64,000 bases of DNA, from assembly GCA_017525235.1 (NCBI GenBank), contig JAFXTC010000031.1, forward strand, positions 1 through 64,000, given 5' to 3'. This DNA is from Bacteroidaceae bacterium. GTDB lineage: Bacteria > Bacteroidota > Bacteroidia > Bacteroidales > Bacteroidaceae. Shown here in pieces: positions 45,201-54,146 of this stretch. Position numbers and translations under genes: made by a program. How positions within the stretch are numbered: position 1 is the stretch's first letter; each line of letters opens with the position of its first letter. The notes beneath the pieces are model-generated. The model was given only the letters and a program-made list of their open reading frames with translations, was not told where the DNA came from and ran no database searches.

Positions 45201-48200
45201 CTGCGGTCAAGAGGATACAGATTTCGACGGCTTCGTAAAAGGTATCAAGAACCCCGACTTCAATGTCGACAACTTCGGATGGGAAGGAGCTGCCCCCAAC
45301 GTAACGAGCGGTCTTGCCGAGTATACTAACAAGACATTTAACACCTACCAACCCATTACTGGCCTCCAGCCTGGTGTATACCGTTTGCGCGTTCAAGGCT
45401 ACAGTCGTGCCGCATCCCTTACAAACGAGGATGTATATGGTGACCCTAAGAACTTCAACGATTTGGAGCGCAACTCTTACGTCTATGCCGAAACAGACGG
45501 GCTACGTACCAGCGTCCGTTTGAAAGACATCACCGCCGAAGCATCACTCTATAAACTGAACGACGGTCAAGGCGAAACAATGCTTTTTGACGAAACATAC
45601 GTTCCTTCTGCAGCAACGGGTACCTCAAAATATTTCGGCAAAGGCAAATACTGGAACTATCTCTATTTCGCCGTCACTACCGACACTGTTACCATTGGCT
45701 TCAGCAACCAGATTCAGAACAATGATTGCTACACAGCCATTGACCGTCTGCGCCTGGAGTATATAGGCAACGATGCCGAGGCATACTCCCTTATTGCCCA
45801 GCAGATAACGGAAGATGCACAGGATATTTCCGGTCTCGAGAGTCAGGTGAGTCTGATGGAGGAATACGAGGATGTAATAAATAATGCTGATAACCTTACC
45901 GAGAAGGAAGAAATTATGGTTGCCGCCGACAAAGCTGCCCGCCTGCCGGATATGATTAAGCTTTGCGTTCCTGCCTATTTGGCATACTACGCCGTAGTGG
46001 AAGAGATTATAGAGTGGTGGGAGGATCAAAAAGATGCTATTGCGCCAAGCGATGCAACAGACCGTTTGGAGACCTATATCACAGAGGAAGTGAAGCCATC
46101 TGAACTGTTCCCCAACGGAACCTATCTTTACATCAAGGAGAACCGTCAGTTAGGCATCGCGGAGTTGGAGACCGAGAAGGAATTCGCCCGTAACCTGTTG
46201 ACAGAAGCCATCATTGCACATCCCACCGAGGGCATCGATATTACTTCCATTATCGTGAATCCGAAGTTCAACGAGGGCAACTGGAAGGGATGGACAGTAA
46301 GGTTAGATGACAACAGTAACGGCAATATCGTGGACAATGCCGGTTTCACTGATGTCTTTCCCGTAGCTGCTGGCTACAACTCCACCTTCGAGATTGCTCA
46401 ACAAATAACTGGCATCCCCAATGGTATCTACGAACTCTGTGCTAATGCCTACCATCGTCCCGGTGCAGGTCGGGAAGGACTGTACGACGGAACCGATGCC
46501 ATTCCCGCCAAACTCTTCCTGAACAATTATAACACACCCATCATGAGTGTCTATGCTGATGCTTTAGAGGAGACAAATGCCATCAACGGCGTGAACTGTC
46601 GCTATGACAGCACCGACGACCCCACGGCTCCTCACAATGGTGAAGAAACAGGAAGCAAAGATATCTTCCTGGAGGGTATTGGATATATTCCCGACAACAC
46701 CTACACCGCTAGTTTTGCCTTCAATGGCGACCGCTACAGGCAGAGTGCATACGCTGTTGTTACTGATGGCACCTTACGCTTAGGAGTTCGCAACGACGCA
46801 ACACCTTGGCGTGCCAAGAATCATACAGTATGGGGCAACTTCCGACTCTTCTATCAAGGCACAAGCCAACAGGTCATACAAGATATGATGGAGCAGTACG
46901 AAACCAGACTTGAACTGTTGGAAATCCAACGATACGATCAAGAACGCTACATGAGTCAGGCTCATATCGATAATATCCATAAGTACATCGGACAGATTCG
47001 TACCAGCGGCAATGCTGAAGAGCAACTGAAACTCATCAGCCAAATCAACGACGAGTTCCAAGCTATAGAACCTAGCATAGCACTCTACAAGCAATTGGCC
47101 GACTTAAGCGAATATGCCAACGATATGGTTGACGGACTTGACGAAAGTGAACTTCGCACCTATATGTCAAATCTTTACAACGAGCTCTCTGAAATTATCG
47201 TAGACGGAAGTCTCACAGACGAGCAGGTTACAGAAAAAATCAACAGTCTGATGCAGGATTCTCAGTTTGGTGGTGTTATATACGTACAGGGCGACCTTTA
47301 CGACGAGAATTCCGAGAATGGAGAATGGGACTACAATCGCATGTGTGCTCTCTATCCTCTATATCAGAATGCTGATGGCAAGTGGGAAGGATATGTCACG
47401 CTGCAAGACCGAAGTCGCCGCATCCAGGGCTATCAACGTGCAGGCTTCTACTTCCGTCGCATCAACACCATCTATAAGTGTAACGATGCCGACCGCCGCT
47501 TTGTGACTCCTGCCAACCACTTCTTCGGTATACAAGAAGGCGGTTCCGATCTGCAGGCTCTCAATGGAACCTATAATATTGTGCTCGACCTCGAAGCAGG
47601 TACAGTTGACTGCCAGTTGCAAGATAAATATAATTGGGACAATCAGGTATACGTAACCGGAACCCTCACCAACCGCGGCGGTGCTACAGATCGTTGGAAG
47701 AACAACGAACACTGGCCCCTGCAGCACGTGGGTAATGGTAAGTATGTGGGTACTGTGGATATGGTACTCGACAATGCCAACTCCTTCTGCTCATTCGGCA
47801 TCATGGCTTGCCGTAGCACTGAGGATATGGTCAACTACAGCACCACCACCCGTAGCAGCTGGACAGAAGCCCGTTATGGAAGCAGCGAACAATATCTAAT
47901 GTTGGAAAGCGGGCAGAAGGTTGATAGTCTGGTTCGTGGGCTGGACCGTACATGGCGTATCTCTCCTGCCGGCAAGTACCTCATTGAGTTCGACATGAAC
48001 CATGCTACCATGAAGGCCACCCTGTTGCAGACCAAAGGTCGTGGTACAGAAACTGATCCCTATCAGATTGCCACCACAGCTGACCTGCAAAGTATGCAAG
48101 ACCGGTTGGTAAGCGGACAGACAACTTACTTCAAGTTGATGGACGATATCAACATGTACGGAAAGGGTTGGTGGCCACTAAATGCCAATTTCTTCGGAAA

Positions 48201-48999
48201 CAGTTTCTCTGAAGGTTATAGCAAGCGCGTAAGCCTGGACGGAAACAAGCATATCATTAAAAACGTGACTGTTTCTGCCAACGAGGATAATACCGACGAG
48301 ACCGGCTTTTTCGGCGCTCTTGTGGGTAATGTTCAGAATCTAGGTCTATGGAACATTACAGTAGATGGCGGCAGTACTTCCTGTGTAGGTGGTTTAGCAG
48401 GCCGTACAGGTGATGCTGAGGCTGAGGATGAACCCACTACTACCATCAACGGTGTTTACGTAACTGGTAAAGTAGGGGCAGAAGAAGGCACTGCCGGCGC
48501 CCTCATCGGTACGGTTATGAGTAATACCACCATCACCAACTGTTACACGAATGCTGCTGTTATTGGAAACGGCACAATTGGTGATATGATTGGAGCAATT
48601 GAAGGACATTATGACTTCCAGGCGAGCTATTCTGCAGGTAAGGCCAATGGTAGTGAAGCAACCAGTCTTATTGGTGGCGGTGCAATCTTAAAGATTAATT
48701 ACCCCTTCTACAATGGCAGCAACCAACAGGAAATCTGTAATATAGTTAGCACATGGGAAGATTGGAATAGCAATGGCACCATCGGTAACGGTTGGCCCAT
48801 CCTCAACTGGCAGGTAGAGCATGGTGATTATACCACCTTCTGCGGCTTCGTGAATGATGAAGAGGATGGCATTGATAATGTTCAAGGCTCAAGGCTCAAT
48901 GTTCAATCAGATTCAGTCTATGATCTCTCAGGTCGCAAGGTACAAAAACCACTGAAGGGCTTGTACATTGTAAATGGCAAAAAGGTTATAGTTAAGTAA
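42259..48999 (+). CDS. giant multidomain surface protein with beta-helix repeats and CxxC knuckles
   Basis: 2246 residues with a signal peptide (MKTKLLQVFLLASIWLFGANTFA). Three similar blocks (about 20-310, 330-645, 660-970) of GLUG-like beta-helix repeats (FDGQGHRIKNM, FDGQGHKISNL) each end with a short knuckle: HEDVDGWCTICG near 316, HEFEDGFCINCD near 650, HEFSHGFCIVCG near 971. Two galactose-binding-type modules (from about 990, NPDFNVDNFGWEG, and about 1330, NPKFNEGNWKGW) are separated by helical stretches; starch-binding-like beta domains lie at about 1675-1930; a fourth beta-helix block (about 1930-2190) and the tag YDLSGRKVQKPLKGLYIVNGKK finish it. Near the end, 7-bp repeats (48882-48908) code NVQGSRLNVQ. 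A cell-surface adhesin or polysaccharide-binding role is likely; no enzyme domain is seen. Ends at a strong terminator. Confidence 0.8.
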   Translation: MKTKLLQVFLLASIWLFGANTFAQELAKDESGVYLIGSKADLQAWTKVAGYERTNIKLTADIPDLDFRMATVNDFTGTLDGAGHTITVNYEFPGEQTAMFVKFKGTVKNLILDGYINATYKNSAVLGGTGSGTFQNVVVLTTISSNCGNNASNAAFMGYVNGSTSINNCVSAVKFTGTDPYNMGFCGWVNASGSVEARNSVSIMEAEQPNAYCFCNPQSKASTTNCFAYEQDGDGGTAPNGTTYINASILGTGELCYLLNKGAGSTVFYQTLGEDNFPVPFNTHKEVFGVGNKRCDGTVIDGSLTYSNEDTSPTPQHEDVDGWCTICGNILHDHISPDSDGFLPLGGVADLKWFTAMVNEAGQTTINGKLTADIDFGGIENAHSPIGLNTTYKYNGIFDGQGHRIKNMILNMPQDGVGFFGYVRGGTIIRNLVIDKSCEICGNGRVGGLIGGVQTNAAIPLTIENCVNEATVLGTGATGGIVGAGLSAYPSIQMSNCLNIGEITGSPATAFCSWINMGGSAMINCVNAGIINGMDNSGGKFSYICNLIRYEPGTLTLTNCFDISGMEEIGQGIYEDWTTDNPAEDGELCYLLNGDQSVISWYQKIGTDATPVPYFIEDGKVYANGELNCDGTPLGSVSYSNTDGGDLPPHEFEDGFCINCDAPQLDYAEVIDGFRCIDSASKLYWLSRMVNEKNCGNWDVRLTADIDMDMYTDLFMPIGSNGARYTGHFDGQGHKISNLHINGGNYTGFIGQPGNGAVIENLLLDETCSINAAGECAALVGGTNQMSGSVTLRNLGNMGNVYTTSKQAAGIFGGNSGSKTSLTIENCFSTGVIEGSTECAALVGWAGSNSPIVSNCWSCADVTGNDRADMWLVRHGSGVFKNIYATQGEQGIIIEDSEIIESGELCYKLNGDQTTITWFQNLDNNSEVDATPVPFANGHGIVYPKGKMLCDGTVDPSSVTYSNSKDVVIPDHEFSHGFCIVCGQEDTDFDGFVKGIKNPDFNVDNFGWEGAAPNVTSGLAEYTNKTFNTYQPITGLQPGVYRLRVQGYSRAASLTNEDVYGDPKNFNDLERNSYVYAETDGLRTSVRLKDITAEASLYKLNDGQGETMLFDETYVPSAATGTSKYFGKGKYWNYLYFAVTTDTVTIGFSNQIQNNDCYTAIDRLRLEYIGNDAEAYSLIAQQITEDAQDISGLESQVSLMEEYEDVINNADNLTEKEEIMVAADKAARLPDMIKLCVPAYLAYYAVVEEIIEWWEDQKDAIAPSDATDRLETYITEEVKPSELFPNGTYLYIKENRQLGIAELETEKEFARNLLTEAIIAHPTEGIDITSIIVNPKFNEGNWKGWTVRLDDNSNGNIVDNAGFTDVFPVAAGYNSTFEIAQQITGIPNGIYELCANAYHRPGAGREGLYDGTDAIPAKLFLNNYNTPIMSVYADALEETNAINGVNCRYDSTDDPTAPHNGEETGSKDIFLEGIGYIPDNTYTASFAFNGDRYRQSAYAVVTDGTLRLGVRNDATPWRAKNHTVWGNFRLFYQGTSQQVIQDMMEQYETRLELLEIQRYDQERYMSQAHIDNIHKYIGQIRTSGNAEEQLKLISQINDEFQAIEPSIALYKQLADLSEYANDMVDGLDESELRTYMSNLYNELSEIIVDGSLTDEQVTEKINSLMQDSQFGGVIYVQGDLYDENSENGEWDYNRMCALYPLYQNADGKWEGYVTLQDRSRRIQGYQRAGFYFRRINTIYKCNDADRRFVTPANHFFGIQEGGSDLQALNGTYNIVLDLEAGTVDCQLQDKYNWDNQVYVTGTLTNRGGATDRWKNNEHWPLQHVGNGKYVGTVDMVLDNANSFCSFGIMACRSTEDMVNYSTTTRSSWTEARYGSSEQYLMLESGQKVDSLVRGLDRTWRISPAGKYLIEFDMNHATMKATLLQTKGRGTETDPYQIATTADLQSMQDRLVSGQTTYFKLMDDINMYGKGWWPLNANFFGNSFSEGYSKRVSLDGNKHIIKNVTVSANEDNTDETGFFGALVGNVQNLGLWNITVDGGSTSCVGGLAGRTGDAEAEDEPTTTINGVYVTGKVGAEEGTAGALIGTVMSNTTITNCYTNAAVIGNGTIGDMIGAIEGHYDFQASYSAGKANGSEATSLIGGGAILKINYPFYNGSNQQEICNIVSTWEDWNSNGTIGNGWPILNWQVEHGDYTTFCGFVNDEEDGIDNVQGSRLNVQSDSVYDLSGRKVQKPLKGLYIVNGKKVIVK

Positions 49000-49021
49000 G
49001 TAATCTTAGATTACCTATAAC

Positions 49022-49051
49022 AAGAGAGGCAGGGTTAACCTTGCCTCTCTT
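49022..49051 (+). terminator. terminator after the giant surface gene
   Basis: AAGAGAGGCA and TGCCTCTCTT enclose an inner dyad GGTTAACC; T-rich tail. Same GAGAGGC core as the terminator at 8501. Confidence 0.8.
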
Positions 49052-49117
49052 CTTTGCAAATAGTCTGTATGACCAAAAGCCAAACATCTTTTTACCTAAC
49101 TATTTGAATAGTCAGTT

Positions 49118-50593
49118 TTATCTAACTGCGACCTTACGATCATTTATAATATAAATCCCCTTCTTTAATTGGGGCGAGACCCTGCGACCATAGATGTCAT
49201 AAATAAAACTTTGGCTGTTGTCTATGGATTGTTGATTACTTTGAATTGATTCAATATTATCTATCAACTCTGGACTTCTAGGGATACCAAAATAATCATC
49301 CATCTCTAAAAAGCGGTTCACATACCATTGCTCTATGAGAAAAATCTCGTGGGTAAGGTCAAGGATGTATTTAGGTTTTGACTTCTGCCCCTCAAAGTAG
49401 TCTGTCATACGCTTCCAGGCACCACTTTTGATGAAGAGATCGCGGTATTTCTCCAATTTTCCAAATACCGAGTTGATAGAAAAAGCTCCTTGACGACCTT
49501 CAATCCAGCGCTGCTTGAGAATCGTCTTATATTCGGCATCGTCATTCACATAGGAAATGGGATAAGGCGGGTTCTTGGCGACATCCGTAATAGGCCAAAC
49601 GGTATAGTTTCCATCATAATATGAGCCATCATAACTACCTCCCAAACTGGTATCAAGGTCCCAAGGAGTCATAACGAACCGACGACGGCTGGCTTCCGTT
49701 GGGTCGGGGTCGTCTATGTTCTTGGTGATGTTTCGTACACTAAAGAACTTGTTCTTGTTGCCCCAGTTGTCAGCAATGCAGAGTGCCATGATAAGAAGAT
49801 GATAATCGGCCAGATTCTCCAAATAGAAATACTTCTTGACATAATCCTTGGATTTCCCGCTTAAGATAGCGTCGCGCAGAGGTTCCCAAGCTTGAAAGCA
49901 GCCGTACTCGTCGGGATACGTAAGTTCCCATGCGTCGTGCCAAGCTATAACGCAAGCAGTAGAGTCCTCGTTATATCCCGGCTCATTCTGATTGGCGATG
50001 TCATTGGTGCCACTCTTGTACAGGGCACCACGGATAACAACACTACCATCTTCCTTCTCCTGAACTTTCTTCAGGTCTAAGAGCTTGCGGTTAATACGGT
50101 CCATAAGATGGTAAATGCCGTAGTATTTGTCATTGATATATAGTTCAAGAAAGCGACCCTCGGTGCCGTTTCGCCCGTCGAATTGAGTCTCATATGGCAG
50201 ACGAGAGAACTCGTTCCAGATATCAAATGCCACTCTGTTACGCATACAGATGTGGTCGATAGCCATTGCATCCAGAATCCACGACGAACAAGAACGCATA
50301 CCTAAAAGAGCAGAGTCTAATTCCTCTGAATAATCCTGGGTGCGCAACTTCATGTTCAGCGAGGGCTTCATCATATAATGACTGGCAGTAGCACCACGGG
50401 TCTTAAACTTGGCTGGCAACTCCAAAACCCCACCGTCTATGTCAGTAAGTTGCATGGTTCCGTTTGCATAATCCATGCCTTTTTTTATCTTACCATCGAA
50501 AGAAATCCTCAACACAGGTAACCTGTCTGTTTCGGCACCAATGGAAAGAATATTCATCAGGCAAAGGAAGAGAAAACAGGAAAAACCCTTCAT
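49118..50593 (-). CDS. CotH-type secretory protein kinase with C-terminal tag
   Basis: 491 residues, signal peptide MKGFSCFLFLCLMNILSIGA. CotH kinases are atypical protein kinases first known from spore coats. Seen here: FKTRGATASHYMMKPSLNMKL with the ATP-contacting Lys, RNRVAFDIWNEF, FLELYINDKYYGIYHLMDRI, CIADNWGNKNKFF with the likely catalytic Asp, and TPWDLDTSLGG with the Mg-binding Asp of a DFG-like motif. All key positions appear intact. The C-terminus has the tag YDIYGRRVSPQLKKGIYIINDRK, so it acts at the surface or outside. It is 3 bp upstream of cdsA on the opposite side of ftsH, and a second CotH is fused to a beta-helix domain at 61-64 kb. Substrate unknown. Confidence 0.88.
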   Translation of the reverse strand: MKGFSCFLFLCLMNILSIGAETDRLPVLRISFDGKIKKGMDYANGTMQLTDIDGGVLELPAKFKTRGATASHYMMKPSLNMKLRTQDYSEELDSALLGMRSCSSWILDAMAIDHICMRNRVAFDIWNEFSRLPYETQFDGRNGTEGRFLELYINDKYYGIYHLMDRINRKLLDLKKVQEKEDGSVVIRGALYKSGTNDIANQNEPGYNEDSTACVIAWHDAWELTYPDEYGCFQAWEPLRDAILSGKSKDYVKKYFYLENLADYHLLIMALCIADNWGNKNKFFSVRNITKNIDDPDPTEASRRRFVMTPWDLDTSLGGSYDGSYYDGNYTVWPITDVAKNPPYPISYVNDDAEYKTILKQRWIEGRQGAFSINSVFGKLEKYRDLFIKSGAWKRMTDYFEGQKSKPKYILDLTHEIFLIEQWYVNRFLEMDDYFGIPRSPELIDNIESIQSNQQSIDNSQSFIYDIYGRRVSPQLKKGIYIINDRKVAVR

Positions 50594-50596
50594 ATC

Positions 50597-51448
50597 CTAT
50601 AATAATATAAAATACACGGTTACCGCGGGAATGGCCAGCAGACTGCTATCGAACCTATCCAACAAACCTCCGTGACCAGGAAGGATATGACTGCTGTCTT
50701 TGATGTCCAACTGACGTTTGAGATGACTCTCTACCAAATCGCCAAACGTTCCGCTCACAACCACAACGGCAGCAAAGCCCAACCACTGTAACAGATTAAG
50801 TGTACCAGGCTGCAAATACCAAATGGCAACAGCAGACAAAAGGGTAAAGATGCAACCGCCTATGCTGCCAATCCACGTCTTCTTAGGGGATACACTAGGG
50901 AAAAGTTTCCAAGGGAAAAAATTATGCAGAGTAAGACCCGAAAGATAGGCAAATGTATCGTTTACCCAAAGGAAAATAAAAAGGGCAAGGGGATATATCC
51001 ATGTATAAACCATCCTACCAGCCTCATCGTCCCTATTAATGCTAAGCAAGGGCAGCAGAGCAAAAGGCAAAGCCACATAAAGCTGTGAAGCTAGGGAAAG
51101 GCTCCAATTGCGGATGGAATCCTGACTGCCCCTATACAACTCACTTACCATTATATATAATATATATAATAAGAGCAAGGCCCAAAGCGCTATCATGTGC
51201 GAAGCGTTAGCGCTACCTATGCTGAACAGCCAAACGGCAGCAACTAGAATAAAGCCTGCCAGCGAATTAATGGCACGGGGTAAACTTGCACCTGCATGAT
51301 GATTCATGACTGTGCCAAACTCATAAAGTGTGGCAGCAGCAACAAAACCGAAAAAGAAAAAAGCTGTTACTGGGCTACAAACAGTGCAGCCAACAAGTAA
51401 CACCACATATATAAAACCTGTGAGGGTGCGAACGATGAGATTTTTCAT
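50597..51448 (-). CDS. cdsA: phosphatidate cytidylyltransferase
   Basis: Makes CDP-diacylglycerol from phosphatidic acid and CTP at the inner membrane. 283 residues with about eight membrane helices; the family signature lies at the C-terminal end: SGTFGDLVESHLKRQLDIKDSSHILPGHGGLLDRFDS, preceded by SPKKTWIGSIGG. It overlaps ftsH by 4 bp, and the rsfS-ftsH-cdsA order with short gaps fits one minus-strand operon. Confidence 0.95.
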   Translation of the reverse strand: MKNLIVRTLTGFIYVVLLVGCTVCSPVTAFFFFGFVAAATLYEFGTVMNHHAGASLPRAINSLAGFILVAAVWLFSIGSANASHMIALWALLLLYILYIMVSELYRGSQDSIRNWSLSLASQLYVALPFALLPLLSINRDDEAGRMVYTWIYPLALFIFLWVNDTFAYLSGLTLHNFFPWKLFPSVSPKKTWIGSIGGCIFTLLSAVAIWYLQPGTLNLLQWLGFAAVVVVSGTFGDLVESHLKRQLDIKDSSHILPGHGGLLDRFDSSLLAIPAVTVYFILL

Positions 51449-53376
51449 TGAGAATCAGAGTTAAGAAGTTCTTCCGTCCTACTGCTCCAGGGGCGTGGGC
51501 CAAAAATACGTTCCACATCCTCGGCAAAGATAACCTCACGTTCCACAAGAAGCTGAGCCAATTGGGCATGTCCCTCTGTATGCTGGCTCAGAATATCCTT
51601 GGCACGCTGATACTGTTGGGCAATCATCTTCTGCGTCTCCTGGTCTATGAGCTGAGCTGTTGCCTCGCTATAAGGACGTTGGAAATTGTACTCCTGATTG
51701 TTATAATAACAGATGTTGGGCAACTCATCAGCCATTCCCATATAGGCTATCATGCTGTATGCCTGCTTGGTGACGCGTTCCAAATCATTCATGGCTCCGC
51801 TGCTGATATGCCCTGTAAAAAGTTCCTCGGCAGCACGACCACCCAAAGTGGCACACATCTCATCGAGCATCTGCTCACGTGTGGTTATCTGACGCTCTTC
51901 GGGCAAGTACCAGGCAGCACCCAAAGCACGACCACGAGGAACAATCGTTACCTTGACTAGCGGGTTGGCATACTGAAGCAGCCAGCTGATGGTGGCATGA
52001 CCAGCCTCATGAAGGGCTATAGTACGTTTCTCCTCAGCCGTCATCACCTTTGTCTTTTTCTCCAAACCGCCTATGATGCGGTCTACAGCAGCCAAGAAAT
52101 CGTCCTTTCCCACAGTTGTCTTGCTGTTACGGGCAGCTATCAGGGCAGCCTCATTGCAAACATTGGCAATATCAGCCCCACTGAAGCCTGGAGTCTGACG
52201 TGCCAGAAAGTCAATATCCACAGAATCATCCGTCTTCACTGGACGCAAATGTACCTGAAAGATTTCTTTACGTTCGTTTACATCAGGCAAATCCACATGT
52301 ATCTGACGGTCAAAACGGCCGGCACGTAGCAACGCATTGTCCAAAATGTCAGCACGGTTGGTTGCAGCCAAAATAATCACACCGCTGTTAGTACCAAAGC
52401 CATCCATCTCAGTAAGAAGCTGGTTCAGCGTGCTCTCGCGTTCATCGTTTGCACCCATCTGAAGCCCCCTGCTACGTGCACGTCCTACTGCATCAATCTC
52501 GTCAATGAAAATGATACAGGGCGCCTTCTCTTTTGCCTGACGAAAGAGGTCACGGACACGACTGGCCCCCACACCAACAAACATCTCCACAAAGTCGCTA
52601 CCCGACATAGAGAAGAAGGGCACATCGGCCTCACCTGCCACTGCTTTTGCCAAAAGAGTCTTACCCGTCCCCGGAGGGCCTACCAACAATGCACCCTTCG
52701 GTATTTTACCACCCAAATCGGTATATTTATTGGGATTCTTCAGAAACTCCACTATTTCCTGGACTTCTTGTTTGGCACCAGCCTGACCGGCCACATCCTT
52801 AAAGGTAACCTTGCTGGCTTCTTCCTTGTCCACCAACTGGGCACGACTTCTTCCAACGTTAAAGATACCCATAGGACCGCCACCACTGTTGCCGCTTCCA
52901 CCTCCCATACGACGCATAATGAATATCCAGAAAAGCGCAATAAGGATAAGGGGGCCAAAGCTCCACAAGAAGTTAGAAATGGCATCGTTACCATTCTCAT
53001 ACTTCACATCACCATTAAAATGACCTGCCTCATGCTCCTGCTCTACAAAATCCTCCAACTTATCGTTAGAAGGATATTGCGATTGTACAATACTGGTAGC
53101 ACCAGGCTTTATCCTGGTGGTAGGAAACACATCACGCAAATGCGATGGTTCCACATACATCACCAGCGTACCTTCCTTCTTATTTACCACAATCTTACTG
53201 GCATAGCCTTTCCTTACGTACTCCTTGAACTGACTATAGGTCACCTCCTTAGAGCCCCCATCTAACAAAGAGCCGTTGCCTCCGTTGAGAATAAGGAACC
53301 CTAGTACAACAGCAATAACAAGGTACAGCCAAGTAAGGCTGAACTGTGGATATTTGGGCTTCTTCTGTTTGCTCAT
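51445..53376 (-). CDS. ftsH: ATP-dependent zinc metalloprotease FtsH
   Basis: 643 residues. Membrane-anchored AAA+ protease that degrades membrane and short-lived proteins. Two membrane segments (about 13-31 and 139-155) flank a periplasmic domain. Walker A GPPGTGKT at 233-240, Walker B IIFIDEID near 288-295, SRH region near 345-356, zinc site HEAGH at 456-460. A second, accidental HEAGH lies in the periplasmic domain (115-119), which is not expected to bind zinc because the fold is absent. Overlaps cdsA by 4 bp and follows rsfS by 17 bp. Confidence 0.97.
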   Translation of the reverse strand: MSKQKKPKYPQFSLTWLYLVIAVVLGFLILNGGNGSLLDGGSKEVTYSQFKEYVRKGYASKIVVNKKEGTLVMYVEPSHLRDVFPTTRIKPGATSIVQSQYPSNDKLEDFVEQEHEAGHFNGDVKYENGNDAISNFLWSFGPLILIALFWIFIMRRMGGGSGNSGGGPMGIFNVGRSRAQLVDKEEASKVTFKDVAGQAGAKQEVQEIVEFLKNPNKYTDLGGKIPKGALLVGPPGTGKTLLAKAVAGEADVPFFSMSGSDFVEMFVGVGASRVRDLFRQAKEKAPCIIFIDEIDAVGRARSRGLQMGANDERESTLNQLLTEMDGFGTNSGVIILAATNRADILDNALLRAGRFDRQIHVDLPDVNERKEIFQVHLRPVKTDDSVDIDFLARQTPGFSGADIANVCNEAALIAARNSKTTVGKDDFLAAVDRIIGGLEKKTKVMTAEEKRTIALHEAGHATISWLLQYANPLVKVTIVPRGRALGAAWYLPEERQITTREQMLDEMCATLGGRAAEELFTGHISSGAMNDLERVTKQAYSMIAYMGMADELPNICYYNNQEYNFQRPYSEATAQLIDQETQKMIAQQYQRAKDILSQHTEGHAQLAQLLVEREVIFAEDVERIFGPRPWSSRTEELLNSDSQ

Positions 53377-53393
53377 AGTTCTTTACAATTACA

Positions 53394-53768
53394 TTAATCC
53401 AGATCGGGCACCTGCGTCAATTGGGCGTCAGCCCACAGATGCTCTATATCATAGAAAGCACGTTCTTCCGGCAATAGAATGTGCACAATAACATCGGCAT
53501 AATCCATCGCCACCCATTGGGAGTGCTGCAGACCATCCACGGCCATAGGCTTCTGTTGTGCCAACTCTAAGGCCTTGTCGCCAACGCTACGGGCCAAAGC
53601 TTGTATCTGTGAGGGTGAACCACCTGTAGCAATCACAAAATACCTGCAAATGGTGTCAGGTATATCCGAGAGGTTCACCACAACAATATTCTTACCTTTC
53701 TTATCTTGCATTCCCTGTACGATAGCTTCTACCAAGGGATTCTTTTCTTTCTTCAATTGCTTTGTCAT
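53394..53768 (-). CDS. rsfS: ribosome silencing factor
   Basis: 124 residues. Binds ribosomal protein uL14 and blocks subunit joining under starvation. Motifs: VEAIVQGMQDKKGKNIVVVNLSDI near the N-terminus, FVIATGGSPSQIQALARSVGD, and WVAMDYADVIVHILLPEERAFYDIEHLWADA, all typical. First gene of the rsfS-ftsH-cdsA unit; -7 element at 53782-53789. Confidence 0.95.
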   Translation of the reverse strand: MTKQLKKEKNPLVEAIVQGMQDKKGKNIVVVNLSDIPDTICRYFVIATGGSPSQIQALARSVGDKALELAQQKPMAVDGLQHSQWVAMDYADVIVHILLPEERAFYDIEHLWADAQLTQVPDLD

Positions 53769-53781
53769 TTTTAATTGGCTA

Positions 53782-53789
53782 CAAAGGTA
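53782..53789 (-). promoter_or_regulatory. -7 element of the rsfS-ftsH-cdsA operon
   Basis: TACCTTTG on minus, 14 bp before rsfS. Close to the start codon, so the leader is short. Confidence 0.6.
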
Positions 53790-53839
53790 CAGAGAGTTAG
53801 GGGATAATGCAAATTTTTTATATTTTTTTGGCAGAAAGT

Positions 53840-53871
53840 TTTGTCAGTTCGGAAAAAGTCTCTACCTTTGC
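53840..53871 (+). promoter_or_regulatory. promoter of tRNA-Gln
   Basis: TTTG (53840-53843), 19 bases, TACCTTTGC (53863-53871), 31 bp before the tRNA. Full consensus. Confidence 0.75.
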
Positions 53872-53901
53872 AGCGCAAAAGGGGTTTACCCCCGTGGCTA
53901 T

Positions 53902-53972
53902 TGGGCTATGGTGTAATGGTAACACTGCAGATTCTGGTCCTGCCTTTCCTGGTTCGAGTCCGGGTAGCCCAA
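53902..53972 (+). tRNA. tRNA-Gln (anticodon CUG)
   Basis: 71 nt without encoded CCA. Acceptor TGGGCTA pairs perfectly with TAGCCCA. Anticodon loop TTCTGGT gives CTG. D-arm GTGTAATGGTAACAC and T-loop GGTTCGAGTCC are standard. The tRNA, its promoter and terminator account for the gap 53769-54146. Confidence 0.93.
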
Positions 53973-53978
53973 CAAAAG

Positions 53979-54010
53979 AAGAGTTTCACAAACTGTGAGG
54001 CTCTTTTTTT
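53979..54010 (+). terminator. terminator after tRNA-Gln
   Basis: AGAGTTTCAC, AAACT, GTGAGGCTCT (G-T pairs allowed) followed by a run of eight T. Confidence 0.75.
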
Positions 54011-54146
54011 TCATTTAACCTCTTTTTTATTGCCAGTTCTTGTCATTATTATCTTTTTTTGCTTACCTTTATACCCGAAATGTATGACAACTTCGGGAGG
54101 TTATGCCGACTTCGACTACTTCCATGTGAAATAACAAAACGGAGAT

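Noticed and set aside
42259-48999. Giant surface gene as an enzyme
   Set aside because: No catalytic motif of a glycosidase, lyase or peptidase could be found; all parts look like binding or structural modules.
51445-53376. A second HEAGH motif in the periplasmic part of FtsH (115-119)
   Set aside because: The surrounding fold is not a metalloprotease domain; the true site is at 456-460. Coincidence is the best explanation.
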